Under the pieces are notes generated by a model. It was not told the DNA's origin, did not search any database, and saw nothing but the letters and a program-made list of their open reading frames with translations. The position numbers and the translations under genes were made by a program. Positions 36,402 to 47,614 of a DNA stretch of 64,000 nucleotides are shown in pieces. The DNA comes from Quillaja saponaria (Eukaryota; Streptophyta; Magnoliopsida; Fabales; Quillajaceae), in the NCBI GenBank assembly GCA_029379385.1, contig CM055608.1, positions 27,898,350-27,962,349 of the forward strand, written 5' to 3'. Position 1 is the stretch's first letter, and every line of letters starts with the position of its first letter.

Positions 36402-36857
36402 ATGATTTCCATTAGAAACCTTCGGATTAATGTATTACTGCTCATTTTGGGGTTAGTCCTATCATACGTAGTAATATCCCCGTGTTTTGTTGCAGCCAAA
36501 GACCAATTGTTTCCTGAATTCATAAAATGGCATGCCTACGTTGTGAATGGATTGAGTAACAACCAAACATTGTTGAGCCATTGCAAATCCAAAGACAATG
36601 ATTTGGGAATTCAGAATGTATCTCCAGGTTCTAATTTCACTTGGAGTTTCAGGACAGACTTCTTCCACTCAACTTTATTCTGGTGCTACATAAGCAAGCA
36701 TGATGCTCATGCTTCCTTTGAAGTTTTTTGGCATGATGTTCGTCTTTTTTGGAAGTGTCAATGGAAAAATTGCATTTGGATTGCAAAAGATGATGGAATT
36801 TACTTAAGGAATATTGGAGAATATCTCGATGAGTTTCAGTATAAGTGGGAAGTATGA
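36402..36857 (+). CDS. S-protein homolog 3 (plant self-incompatibility S1 family)
   Basis: An intronless 151-residue secreted protein. The signal peptide (LRINVLLLILGLVLSYVVIS) ends near residue 31. The mature part carries HAYVVNGLSNNQTLLSHCKS, with an N-glycosylation site NQT, then a second site NFT in FTWSF, LFWCYI, and the block CQWKNCIWIAKDDGIYLRNI. It has the normal four family cysteines. It is closer to homolog 1 than to homolog 2: the CIWIAKDDGIY block is identical. All three genes share strand and lack introns, as expected for a tandemly expanded SPH cluster. Function is unknown; a secreted signalling or surface ligand is the usual suggestion. Confidence 0.9.
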   Translation: MISIRNLRINVLLLILGLVLSYVVISPCFVAAKDQLFPEFIKWHAYVVNGLSNNQTLLSHCKSKDNDLGIQNVSPGSNFTWSFRTDFFHSTLFWCYISKHDAHASFEVFWHDVRLFWKCQWKNCIWIAKDDGIYLRNIGEYLDEFQYKWEV

Positions 36858-37688
36858 GGGTAAACAATTTAATGTTACTTCTTTTTTTTTATTATAATTA
36901 GTAAGATTATTATTTTCATCTCCCTAAATTTATATTGTTTTTATCTTCTTCTTTAGTAAACTAATACATTGATCTCTCAAAAATGGAAAATCTTAATAGT
37001 GTTTTTATGTTCTCCTTGTTTGATTATTGAGAGTTTCTGCTTTATGGGATCTCTGAATTTAATTGGTATGTCACGTGGACAATTAATAACATTTATACAT
37101 TTACATCATTTCATGTGAGGACTTCTTTCCCTGAAAATGCAATTTTTTGAAAAGATATTTAGCTTGATCATTGGAGTCGACCATTCATCCATACTTATCT
37201 TAATTAGCGGTCAAATTAGATTGTTATTCTTTTAGTTTGTATATACTTTATGGTATCAAATCTATATTATCAAACTGTTTGATGTAACTGTTGTTTGACT
37301 ATCTTATAAATGAAAATGAAAATTATTTTTTTTGAGTAAATTAAGAGTACACGAACTTAGTGAAGAAACAAATACTAACTACTTGAACTAAACTCTCAGT
37401 ATTAAAAGATTACTTTTAAAATGTCTAGCAAATGTACATGATAGTTTCTACAAGTATGCCTCGTCAAAAATAATAAAAAAAGTTAAATGATAATCTAAGA
37501 ACACCTATTAAGATATAAAAATTTAACAAGTGGCAAAACTCAAATTATGAAATTTAACAAGTACTATATACTAGAACGCAAACAACTGGATTCGAATTAA
37601 AATTTAAATTTGGGATGACAAAGAAAGGCCATCTCTTGAACAGAGATATAAAAAAGTTCTAGAGAACAAGGTACGTAAGGGTGAAATT
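36858..37688. other. Convergent 3' region between S-protein homolog 3 and RPT2
   Basis: Contains the likely 3' untranslated regions of both genes; nothing else seen. A G-box-like TCACGTGG occurs at about 37071. Confidence 0.4.
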
Positions 37689-40600
37689 TCACATATAGAG
37701 TCCTTCTGGAACCCCTTCTTTCTTCTTGAACATCACTTTCTCCTTTGCCTTCTTGAAGTCTACATGGGTTACCTGAAACACAAGATTCGGACATTACAAA
37801 TCCAGAAGGAAAGATCACACTCATAGCATGGAATCAATGAAAAATGAATGAAGTGCAGACTCTGCTTCATTGAGGCAACAGGGGCATGCTTCACGTACAA
37901 ATATAGAGAGATAATTTGCCGGACTTCAATTATTTGATGTGATTTATGTTTTAGTACTCTCTTCTCCACTCCTTTAGTTCAATGATAAGACATACTGATG
38001 GCTCTCATTCTCTCAAGAATATGTTCAGGCGATGGGAGACACTAGGGAAAGCAAAGATGGAAGTAAGACACATTTTTCCTACATCTTGAATGACTGTGTA
38101 CCACCTTTTACTTGTATATTTCTATACGATAACATTAACTTGTAAAGCAGTTTAGGCAAAAAGTAGTTGTTGAATCCTAACCTTCATACGGCGTTCTCTT
38201 AAAGCAAGTAAGCCAGCCTCGGTACAGATTGCCTTTATATCAGCACCAGAGAACTCATCCTTCGTCATAACAAATTCTTCGAAGTTGACATCATCAGCCA
38301 ATGTCATCCTTGATGTGTGTATCTAAATTTCAAGAGTATAAGTTCTTTCAATGATATGAAAAGGTAGATTGAGCATGTTAAGCTACCAGAAAGAATTAGA
38401 AAAAATACATTCATTGTGTTCTTTGACAAAATTTAAGCTGTGTATACCTGGAAAATGCGTCTTCTTGTTTTGATATCAGGAAGAGGAAATTCTATCTTTC
38501 TATCTATTCTGCCAGGTCGAAGCAAAGCCGGATCCAGACTTTCAATTCTGTTGGTTGCAAGAATCACCTTTACATCTCCTCTTGAATCAAAACCATCTAA
38601 CTGATTCAGCAACTCCAACATAGTCCTTTGAATTTCACGTTCTCCACCTGAGTGAGCGTCATACCTGTCAACCATGTTGATTAGAAAACTCCATGTATAG
38701 TGGCAACTTGAAAATTAATGTGAAATAATTCACCTCTTTGTACCAATTGCATCAATTTCATCAATGAAGACAATAGAGGGTGAGAGATCATCAGCAACTC
38801 TAAAAAGTTCCCTGACTAATTTAGGTCCATCTCCCAAGTACTTCTGTATCAACTCACTACCAACAACACGTAAGAAAGTCGCGGATGTTGAGTTTGCCAC
38901 CGCCTGAATGAGCACATGTCATACTTTAATGTCAGTAACTACTTTCATTAAGCAAAAAAAAAGAGAAAAAATGACTATGTGCAGCACAAGTCAAATGAAG
39001 ACCCATTAATATGCGTAATTCTGCTTAGAAACTCTTCAAAAATGGTGCTACGCTTCTTACATCCCAACACACTTTGATTTTCAAACAGATAAAGATCACG
39101 AGATAAATTCTACCAGAACACTGAAAGCATGAAAAGTTGATACCTTGCCCAGAGGTGCCTGTAACTAATGATTAATAACTAGCAAAATAACCTTAAAAAA
39201 TTAGATAATTTAGATAGATAACATGATGAATTGATAATAAATAAGGAAACCTGCAAGCAAGGGAATTTTGTGTATAGATTATATACTCCATTGACAAAGA
39301 AGTGCCTGTTTACACAATCTATACAGAGGGGCATGAAAAGATGAAGAATCAACAATGCAGAAAGACCTTCAGTCATTTTTGGATAAAGGGAGGCCAATGA
39401 AAACAAAACATAAGAAAAACAATTATGTCACCAAGGTTATCAGTTAGTAGAGAACAAATAATACAAACCTTTGCCAGCAAGGTCTTGCCAGTTCCAGGTT
39501 CCCCATATAGTATGACCCCCTTTGGAGGCTTGATACCAATGTCTTCATATAACTCAGGATGAGTTAGGGGAAGCTCAACAGCTTCTTTAATCTCCTGTAT
39601 CTGTGCATCCAAACCACCTATGTCAGCATATGACTCCAGTGGAGCTTTCTCAACCTTCATGACTGACACCATAGGATCAACTTCATCTTGAAGAAGCCCA
39701 ACAACAGAAAGAACCTGAAAAGAACCACATGTCATACTATAATCAGTATTTATTTCTTTTTAGCATTGAACCATATGAACTATTTTATCAACAACAATTA
39801 AAACTGGTCTATACTGTAGCAGAGCAGAGCTACCAAGTCATTTCTCATTGTCATCGAGGAAAATTTCTTAGATGTTTATTAATGTGAAATGTTACACAGT
39901 GACAATGGCAGCCACAGGCTCAGTTAATAAAATTAAAGGCCTAAGGACGTATTCTAGGAAACACATCTTTGATCCTCAGTTCTGCTATGAGGTAGTATGC
40001 CTGGCTAAAACAACAATGTTCATAAATCCCAAAATGTCAAAAAAGTGTGCCCCGTTATTCCACTGCTTCCCATATTCCAAAGACAACACAACATCGTCCA
40101 ATGTTATTTCTATTTATCCCAAAAGCTTAAGCTAATAGAAGTGCCAACTATGTATATAACATACTAATACTATTGCAGTCCCCCTCAAAAGCATTTGCAT
40201 TAGAAAGAATGAATCACAAACAGAAAGACTACAGAAGACAATAACTGAAAAATGACCATTCAACCAATCATGCACCAATACCAAGTTAAGCTGAACAGGA
40301 TACAATATGTAAATCTTAACACATTAACATACAGAAACTACGACGTTGGATGGAGATACTGATCAATTCTGATGCTCGAGAAGAGAGGAGCCGTAGTGGT
40401 CCCCCCGGAACAAGGCGACATTATTCCAAACCTAAAACTAATGAACGGAAGTTCCCAAAACTACCAACCTCTTATTTAGGCATCCCAAGCAGAAGGGCGC
40501 ATGTTTCCAATACTTTATTTAATTTCATAAGAATATAAAGCCTTCAACATTTTTCCTTTAAATAGCATTTCTTTGGAGGGAATTTCGGGCTAAATTGTCA

Positions 40601-41336
40601 ATTCCAACAAAGAGATTTGCATATCTAAATGATAACAAACAAGTTGGCATCGCCTGAACTTCAAAAGGTTACTTCTATTGCTTCTCTCACTAGAAGATTT
40701 ATCATAATTTCACAACTTATCCAAGCAAAACTCAACAAAAATACCAATCTACACTAAACTTGTCAATCTCAAATTAAACAACTACCATCCAAAAAATTCA
40801 ATCAAGTTGAATTCAAAAATTATAATATACTGTATTAAAGAGAACCCCTTTACCTTGTTGTGCATCAAAATTGCACAGCCAGGCTCCAACTGGTCCTTAT
40901 CGACAAACGACAAAATACTGACATAATACTCAGGCCCTACGGAAGACGAAACAATAGCGTGGTTCTCATCAATAAGCTCTTCCAAGTTCCCAACACTCAT
41001 AGGAGATCCTCTAAGATCGTCAACCTTGGATCTATCCTCCTCCGCTTTCTCCTCCTGAGGCTTTAGCCGCTCCTGATTAGCCACGAACTCTTCCTCCATC
41101 AACAAGTAGTCCTTGATTCGCTCCAGCTTTAAGAGCCTAAGCTTGCACTTTGTAAGAGGCGTCACAGTGGGCAATCGAGCCGCTGCCTCGGGACCCTTTT
41201 GTTTCCGCTGCTTGCGACCCACTCGTGCCGGTGGAGCAGCCGGCTCGAATTTCTTCTCCTTCTTGTCAGCGCCATCGGGCTTGCGATCTCCCGGAAGACC
41301 TTGACGGTTCAGACCACCCGGAGTTCCCTGACCCAT
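37689..41336 (-). CDS. RPT2: 26S proteasome regulatory ATPase subunit RPT2 (Rpt2/S4), 446 aa
   Basis: Six exons: 41336-40854, 39714-39469, 38903-38734, 38664-38448, 38322-38182 and 37772-37689. All introns are GT-AG and phases join, giving 446 residues, close to the family length. The N-terminus MGQG is the N-myristoylation site known for Rpt2. A basic stretch, a coiled coil and an OB-fold segment follow in exon 1. The AAA+ domain has Walker A (GEPGTGKT), Walker B ([14 protein letters not shown]), the SRH ([19 protein letters not shown]) and the small helical domain. The C-terminus ends LYM, the HbYX motif that docks on and opens the 20S core. The subunit is part of the six-ATPase ring that unfolds ubiquitinated proteins and feeds them to the core. 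In Arabidopsis the gene also affects root meristem maintenance. No lesion is seen. Confidence 0.97.
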
Positions 41337-41569
41337 AATTCTTCGGAAACTGTAAACCTTGGAGAGAGAAAGCTAGACAGTCTAGAGATAGAGAGAAAAA
41401 CAGATACCCAATGTTAGCGTGAGCTCGAATTAACCATGAATGGATATATATGTTGGAGCCGGTGTAAAATTCAGTACTTGAGTTTATTGGATCGGATCTC
41501 AGGCCCATTGTGGCCTATTGTCTACTGACTCGGCTCACACTATACAAGACCCAATATTTTGTTATAAGT
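41337..41569. promoter_or_regulatory. Upstream region of RPT2
   Basis: Holds the short RPT2 leader with a CT-rich run on the minus strand (41370-41400) and presumably its promoter. No sharp element is identified beyond ATATATA near 41448. Confidence 0.35.
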
Positions 41570-41826
41570 TATAATTTGTTTGGTATATTATATAAGATTG
41601 TATAATATATAATTATATAATGTATTAGACTATATAGTTTTATAATTATTATATTATTATCTTATCCTCTTTTGTTTTACTGTATAGTTTTATACTGTCA
41701 AACATAATATAAGAGAGAGTCAACAATATAAGTTTATATTATTATATTATTATCAAACATTGTATAAGAGTCAACTGGATAATTTTATACTATCCTGTTA
41801 TTTTTATATAATGTACCAAACAAACA
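41570..41826. mobile_element. Small AT-rich MITE, family B, copy 2
   Basis: Inverted ends: TTTGTTTGGTATATTATATA on the left against the complement of TATATAATGTACCAAACAAA on the right. Its interior matches the reverse complement of 21926-22160. It lies just upstream of the RPT2 promoter region. No coding capacity. Confidence 0.7.
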
Positions 41827-43334
41827 GTGAATTTGAAGTGTGTAAAAATAGCTACAAAAAATAATTAACCACTTTGAAAATTATTGTCAAATTTAGCCTA
41901 ATCAAAGAAATTTAGAATTATAAAAAAAAAAAATTATAAATTGATGTCATGTCGTGTTTAAGAGTTGAATTTGAGAAGAAAACATTTTTAATCTAATTTA
42001 ACTTTTACATTTAGCTGTCATGTTTAGAATATTTACAAAAATTTTACTCAATGCAATTTTTTTAAGGGTATTCAAACCTAGATAAATTAATGAATAAAAC
42101 AAACTTTCTAACATGACAATATTGGGGTTAATTTTACCTACTAGTTTTAGTATATTTATTTAACAGTGTTAAAAGAGAAAACTTATACTCCCACTAGAAA
42201 AATCTAAAAATATTTATATACTCCATAAAAATTTAATCTTGGTCCTTGAATTATTGGAGATGCAGATAAATATATTTTTGTAGTGAGTATAATTTTTTTA
42301 ATTCACAGTAAATTTGAAACCTAAGGTATATAATCATTTCATTTGAAATGAATTCTACACATTGTATATTTAAAAATAATAGAATAATGTAGAACTAAAA
42401 TTAAATTAATTGGAAATTTCTATTTTATTTAATTTTGAAATCCCATCAATTAAGTTATATTTTATTTTATGAAATTCATTTTAGATAGATTATTATTTTG
42501 TCCCACTTTATATGACTTTTCTAATCTTAATATTACAATTACATTTTTAACTTCGACAAATCAATGAATAGCCATCAATATTTAGGCTTGGCTTGATAGG
42601 TATTGTGTTTTTATGGCTTTCTTAGAACTGCCTTTAAAAAACAACAATAATAACATTTCGTAAAATAGTGTAAAAATTATTTTTAATAAGTAAAAGTCAC
42701 TAAATTAGGCTTCGCTTTATAATTTTGTTGTCTTTTTTGTTATTATCAGTTAACTAGTTGTTAAAATATTTGAAAGTAAAAGTTAGTTTTTAAAAGCATT
42801 TATAGTTTTTAAAAGCATTCATAGTTTTTAAAAGCCTAGAGAATCACCCCACCTATTTTTTTACCAAATATAGAAAAATTGACATGTACTTTTAGTAAAC
42901 ATAATCACTCGCCTAAAAAACATTACTAAACCAAGTCTCATAGTGCATGCTTATCTAACTAACTTTATTTTTATTTTTTCATTAACAACAATTAATATCT
43001 ATGTTTACAATTTTTTAGGCAATGCTAGTTTAAATTAAAAAATTAGAGGAAGTTGAGAAAAATATTTAAATTAAAAGAAAATTTTATTTATTTTAAATAA
43101 GATAATTAAATTAAGTTCTATAATTATAATTTTTTTAAAATAGATTTTATTTTAAATAAAATAAAATTTTGTATTCTTCCTCTGTTTACATTTTAGGAAA
43201 CAATTCACATGGAAGGAAGTTCTCAAGATTTAAAGTTGACTTGTGAGGGGTGAGATTTATTGTTTTCTTAGTGACCTTTTTTTTTTTTTCTTTTTTTTTT
43301 ATTACTTACTATTTTGTTTTTACTTTTTGGGTGA
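41827..43334. other. AT-rich spacer between RPT2 and the HIT-finger gene
   Basis: About 1.5 kb with no gene. The phrase AGTTTTTAAAAGCATT(T/C)ATAG is repeated in tandem near 42782-42835. Long T tracts lie near 43277-43302. Confidence 0.4.
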
Positions 43335-43545
43335 ATTTACATATTTTTGTTGGATTATCATCACTTGCAAGATCCAAGAGTCCAGTACAAGCAGCTGCAG
43401 TACCCGGCGGCCCTCCGTATCTATTCCACCCAAGGAGCTGCCGCGAACCGGCGCCGGCAATTTCTTAGCTATCCTACTTTTCGCCGCCGCTGTGCATATT
43501 TTTCTTCAGTTGCTGCAGCGTTTCCATCAACTGCTTATATTCGGT
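43335..43545 (+). other. GC-rich 5' leader exon of the HIT-finger gene
   Basis: This segment is far richer in G+C than its surroundings, mainly 43380-43520. It ends at a good donor (TATATTCG|GTAACT), and the matching acceptor is TTTTTTTTGCAG|GGATTT at about 43743. After splicing, one frame runs without stop from 43335 into the HIT-finger ATG, encoding about 75 Arg/Ala/Ser-rich residues, but it contains no ATG. It may be an ordinary leader or an N-terminal extension started at a non-AUG codon. Confidence 0.5.
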
Positions 43546-43765
43546 AACTCTCAGAGATGATGGGCCTTATTTAATTGAACTGTTAGGAAAATTTTAGCAA
43601 TTCTTTTCGGTTTAATTGAAGTTGAAATTAGGGCATAGATTCTTTGATTTACTGAACAAAATTGTGTTGTTTGCTACCTCGATTTAAATTTTAGGGTATT
43701 CAATCTTTCATTATCTCCTTTTTTTTTTCTTTTTTTTTTGCAGGGATTTTTGGAGCTCAAATCTA

Positions 43766-46120
43766 ATGGGTCCTCGACTATGCCAAGTTTGCAACGAATT
43801 ACAATCAAAATATAAGTGTCCTTCATGTTATGCACCTTAGTAAGTTAAAGTTAAAGTTTTTTTCTTTTTTTTCCTTGGCAGAAAGATTATAATCTTATTT
43901 TCTCTGTCTTTCTTTCTTTTTTGTTTTTTTGTTTTGTTTTGTTTTTTGTTTTTTTTTTTTTTTTCCTGCTTTTGTTTGCAATGCAGTTGTTCTCTGGTCT
44001 GTTTCAAGAAACATAAAGGTAAGTAACACTTCTGGGGACCGTTTTCTAATTCTGTCCCTCATCCTTGCCTTTTTACGAGTACTGTTTTGCTGAATCCCTG
44101 TTTGATGAAATGCCTCATAATTCATTTGTATGGAACATGTTTCACATAGGTACTTAGACATTACACTAATGCCAGACAAGTCAAGAAAGATTTTTTTTTC
44201 TTTCTTGGGGGGATTCTAAAGTGAAAAAATAAAAATAAATGAAACTTAGGATTTTCTTTGGCCATAATTCTATGCTTGAGTAAAAGATGTTCTGATTTTC
44301 TCTGGCCATAATTCTATGATTGAGTAAAAGATGTTGCCATGAATTGCTATTAGATGACGTTAACTTTGCCAAACAAATCCAAATGAGGAGTCATTTGGCT
44401 TCTTCTTTTGGTAATTAATGGCTGATGCTTGATACAAAGTTAAAGAATATCTCAATGAGATTCTCTTTATTTCTTGGTGCATAGAGTGAACGCTATAAAT
44501 GTTATCATAAAACCTACCAGCTGAGAGTTAACACCTTAAATGCTGCATGTTTGGTACTTTATGCTTGAGTTGAGCTTCTCCCTTGTAGTTCTCTCAGCAT
44601 TTTTATCTGTCCATGACTGGATTGCTTGGGATGTGGTTCCAGATGTGCTCGTAATGATATCAGTAGTTAAAACTGACACAAGCTTACTTCAATGTGCAGA
44701 AATTCCATGTGAGAGGCCTCTGTCTTCTGATGTGAAAACAAGTAAGTATCACTCTACTCTTGCTTCATTTTAATCATGTATAGGATTCAGTTGATTTGAT
44801 AAACCAGATATTCTTCATATCATGTTGCATTTCTTTTTCAGTCTTAATTTTGGGGTTTTGGTACACTCAGGTGGTAAATGGAAGATATGTTTAGGAAGTT
44901 GTTTTGTACCAAAAAAAGAAGTATTGATTTTATAGATATGGTAATGGCGTTCTCTTTGTCCTTCTTCCTTTTCTCTTCCATGTGTATCCACATTTCATTT
45001 CCAGAAGTCTTCTTCAAAGCTGAATACTTTTTTTTGTTGCCTCCACAAAATATTATCATGCAGATAGGTCCTTTCTTTGGATGTCACCACTGCTTAATGA
45101 TAGTTCTCATTTCCATTTTTTCAAAGAGATGTTTTGAACATGAAAGTTTTAAATTCCAGTTGGTAATAAACTGGCATTAATGGACATCATCTTCACAAAA
45201 TCTCACAAATAATGATTTCTTGTTGCAAAAAAGATAATGGATGGTTTTCTTTTATTATAACTAATTGCTTTATAAGTTTAATGCATGCCAAACTTCTTAA
45301 TTCTTAGAACTTATGGAAATTCTAATTTTGTATCTCGTATATTCATCAGCTGCTAGTTCAGAATTGCTTGCAAAGCCGCCTTTAGTTGTTGATGAACCAA
45401 ATGAGGTGCTGCAAAAGTCACAATTACAGGCTATAGGTATGATAAATAATACTACCTTCAATTCTTTACCATCAGTAAAAGACATCTGCTAGAGGAGAAA
45501 AGTCGCACATATGCTGCACCTTCCTCAAGTCACTTTTTGCAATGCCTGACTCATCATTAGTTAATGATTTCCTTCTTTTGCTAGTCACTTTTTGCAATGC
45601 CTTACTTCTCGCTAGTTTACAATTTCCTAATTTCCTTCTTTATCTCTCCTGCTCTATTAAGTGATCATGTCCTCTGTGCAGCTTCGTCTAGTGAAGTTCG
45701 CAATGCTTTGAAGGATAAAACCCTTCAGGAACTAATTTGCAATATTGATCATTCTCAGGATGCAGCAACTGTGAGTTGTTCTCCAATCAAGAGAGAATTT
45801 GTTTTGTTCTCTTTGCCTTGTTTATTTATACATTGAGTGCCCGATCTTAGAAATCACTGCTAGATCAAACTATCATTTATACAAGAATTGTGCACACGTT
45901 CTCTTCAAATCAATTGTTTTTTTGATAGGAACTTGATAAAGTTATGGAAGTAGAGTCATTCCGCATATTCACAGAAAAGGTAATGCTTGAGTTTCTGTTC
46001 CGTTGATTATAACTAAATGGTTTATATGTTGCAAAACTGTGACTTGATTTTCGAGGCAATTTAAACCTTAATCAAGTTCCTTAACCATGCTTGCAGATTT
46101 TATCAACAATCAGGCCATAA
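43766..46120 (+). CDS. HIT-type zinc finger protein, ZNHIT3-like (132 aa)
   Basis: Seven coding segments join in phase: 43766-43839, 43987-44018, 44700-44741, 45350-45436, 45682-45770, 45929-45979 and 46097-46120, all GT-AG, giving 132 residues. The N-terminus MGPRLCQVCNELQSKYKCPS continues into CYAPYCSLVCFKKHKEIPC, the Cys/His pattern of a zf-HIT domain. A variable middle and a C-terminal helix-rich part (NALKDKTLQELICNIDHSQD, then VMEVESFRIFTEKILSTIRP) follow, the architecture of ZNHIT3. In yeast and animals this family, with NUFIP, helps assemble box C/D snoRNPs; the plant role is inferred. The ATG at 43766 is the first in the spliced message in this frame and begins the conserved MGPR. 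Exons are tiny and mostly too short to be seen as ORFs. Confidence 0.85.
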
Positions 46121-47614
46121 AAGAAAGCAATTGTTGCAGGAAGATGATATTTTGGGTGCAAAATTAAAAGTATGCTTATGAAAAAAAGTTCAACCTACAA
46201 GAGAAGAATTAAGGCTTTGCTCTTGTCCCTTTCTTTGGTTAATGAAAGATGCTTTTTTCTTTGACGCAGCTCTGACTTCTGATCATGTAGGAAAATTTTG
46301 GTGCCTTCTTTGCTATATAACAAGTTGGAATCCCCAAATGTTTTACTTTCATCAAGCTTTTGCTAGAATCATAATGACTTACAGAAAAAGATAAAGGATG
46401 CAACACACTTTCATAATATCACTATATTTCTTCCTTGCACAATCCTATAGTGGAAATTATATTGTAAATTGAAATTTACAATTTTCTATTTTAAAATTGA
46501 TGGAACGCTTTTTTATTCTAATTTAAACTTATTCTTTTTCCTTTCTCAAGTGGACACCCACATGAGTGAACGCCAAGACAGCTTATTAAAAATACAACAT
46601 AAAATATTCATTTAAGTGACAAGCTACAGAAGCCTAAAATAACGTTAGGCATTGGCTAAGGGCCCGTTTAGCTTGGCCTGGACATCTAACGAAAGAGAAA
46701 ATCCGCTCTCCGGGGTTGTGATAATTTACATGTTAGCCGTGTTAACTTGCTCTGGAGAAACTGCTGCTATAAAGTTTCTTCTCTTACACTACAAAACTTG
46801 GCAGGCAAAAGCTTCTGTCAGTCATATATTTGCTTGAAACTTCAACCTGCAATGCACAAAATGTCTATTGATAAAAGTGTTTATGTTTGTCCCAGTATGG
46901 TAGACTCCGACACAAGAATTCGGAGATTACAAGGTGCTACCATTATGAGAGCTGCTCACACCAACTACACAATAAAAACTGCAGCTTCATGAGAATATTT
47001 GCCAGGGATCATCTTGAAGCATAAGATGCCCCTTTTGAAAAATCATCCAGAAAAATAAAAATGTTTAGAAGTTGTCCCATGGCTAGTCTGTGACAGTTGA
47101 CTGGCATTGAGTGATATTTCTATACGGATCCTTGCTATAAAACACTCAACAAGCATGACACTCGAATATTCATCAAAGCAAAACAAAAAGACCAAACAGT
47201 TGTCACTCTAGTTTCAAACTCCTGTTTCCACAACAAAAGAAAAGGGAAATGAAGTCTCCGTAAATAGCATCATTCCTTTCATATGGTAGATATACATGCC
47301 TGTCCCATATGTGCTATAGAACAAAAAGTTGAAATCGCATATTAAAAAAAAGATTTTTTCTAACGAGTGCCTTTAAGACACTTGATAAGGTGATAAATAT
47401 AAAAAATTTATATCATTTATTGCAATTGTTGATCATGATTTTAGTGTTGTGTAATAAATAATTTATTATTTTTAAAATGTTTCAAATTTCAAAGTATTGT
47501 ACCTTATCAAGTGCAAAAACCCTTACAAAAAACACTCTCCTTGGCATTTTTTCAATATTCCCACTATAACTAGCAAAATCTTGCAAAAGTTCGCAACTAT
47601 AAGTCAAAAGTGTT
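46121..47614. other. Convergent 3' region between the HIT-finger gene and PIF1
   Basis: Holds the 3' untranslated regions of both genes. A GGGCCCGTTTAGCTTGGCC motif near 46660 looks like a transposon end but has no partner found. A possible extra last exon of PIF1 lies near 47030 (acceptor GCTTCAAG|ATGATCCC on the minus strand). Confidence 0.4.

Noticed and set aside
43895..44179. 94-codon Lys-rich minus-strand frame in an intron of the HIT-finger gene
   Set aside because: It is the translation of long T/A tracts and overlaps a true exon on the other strand.
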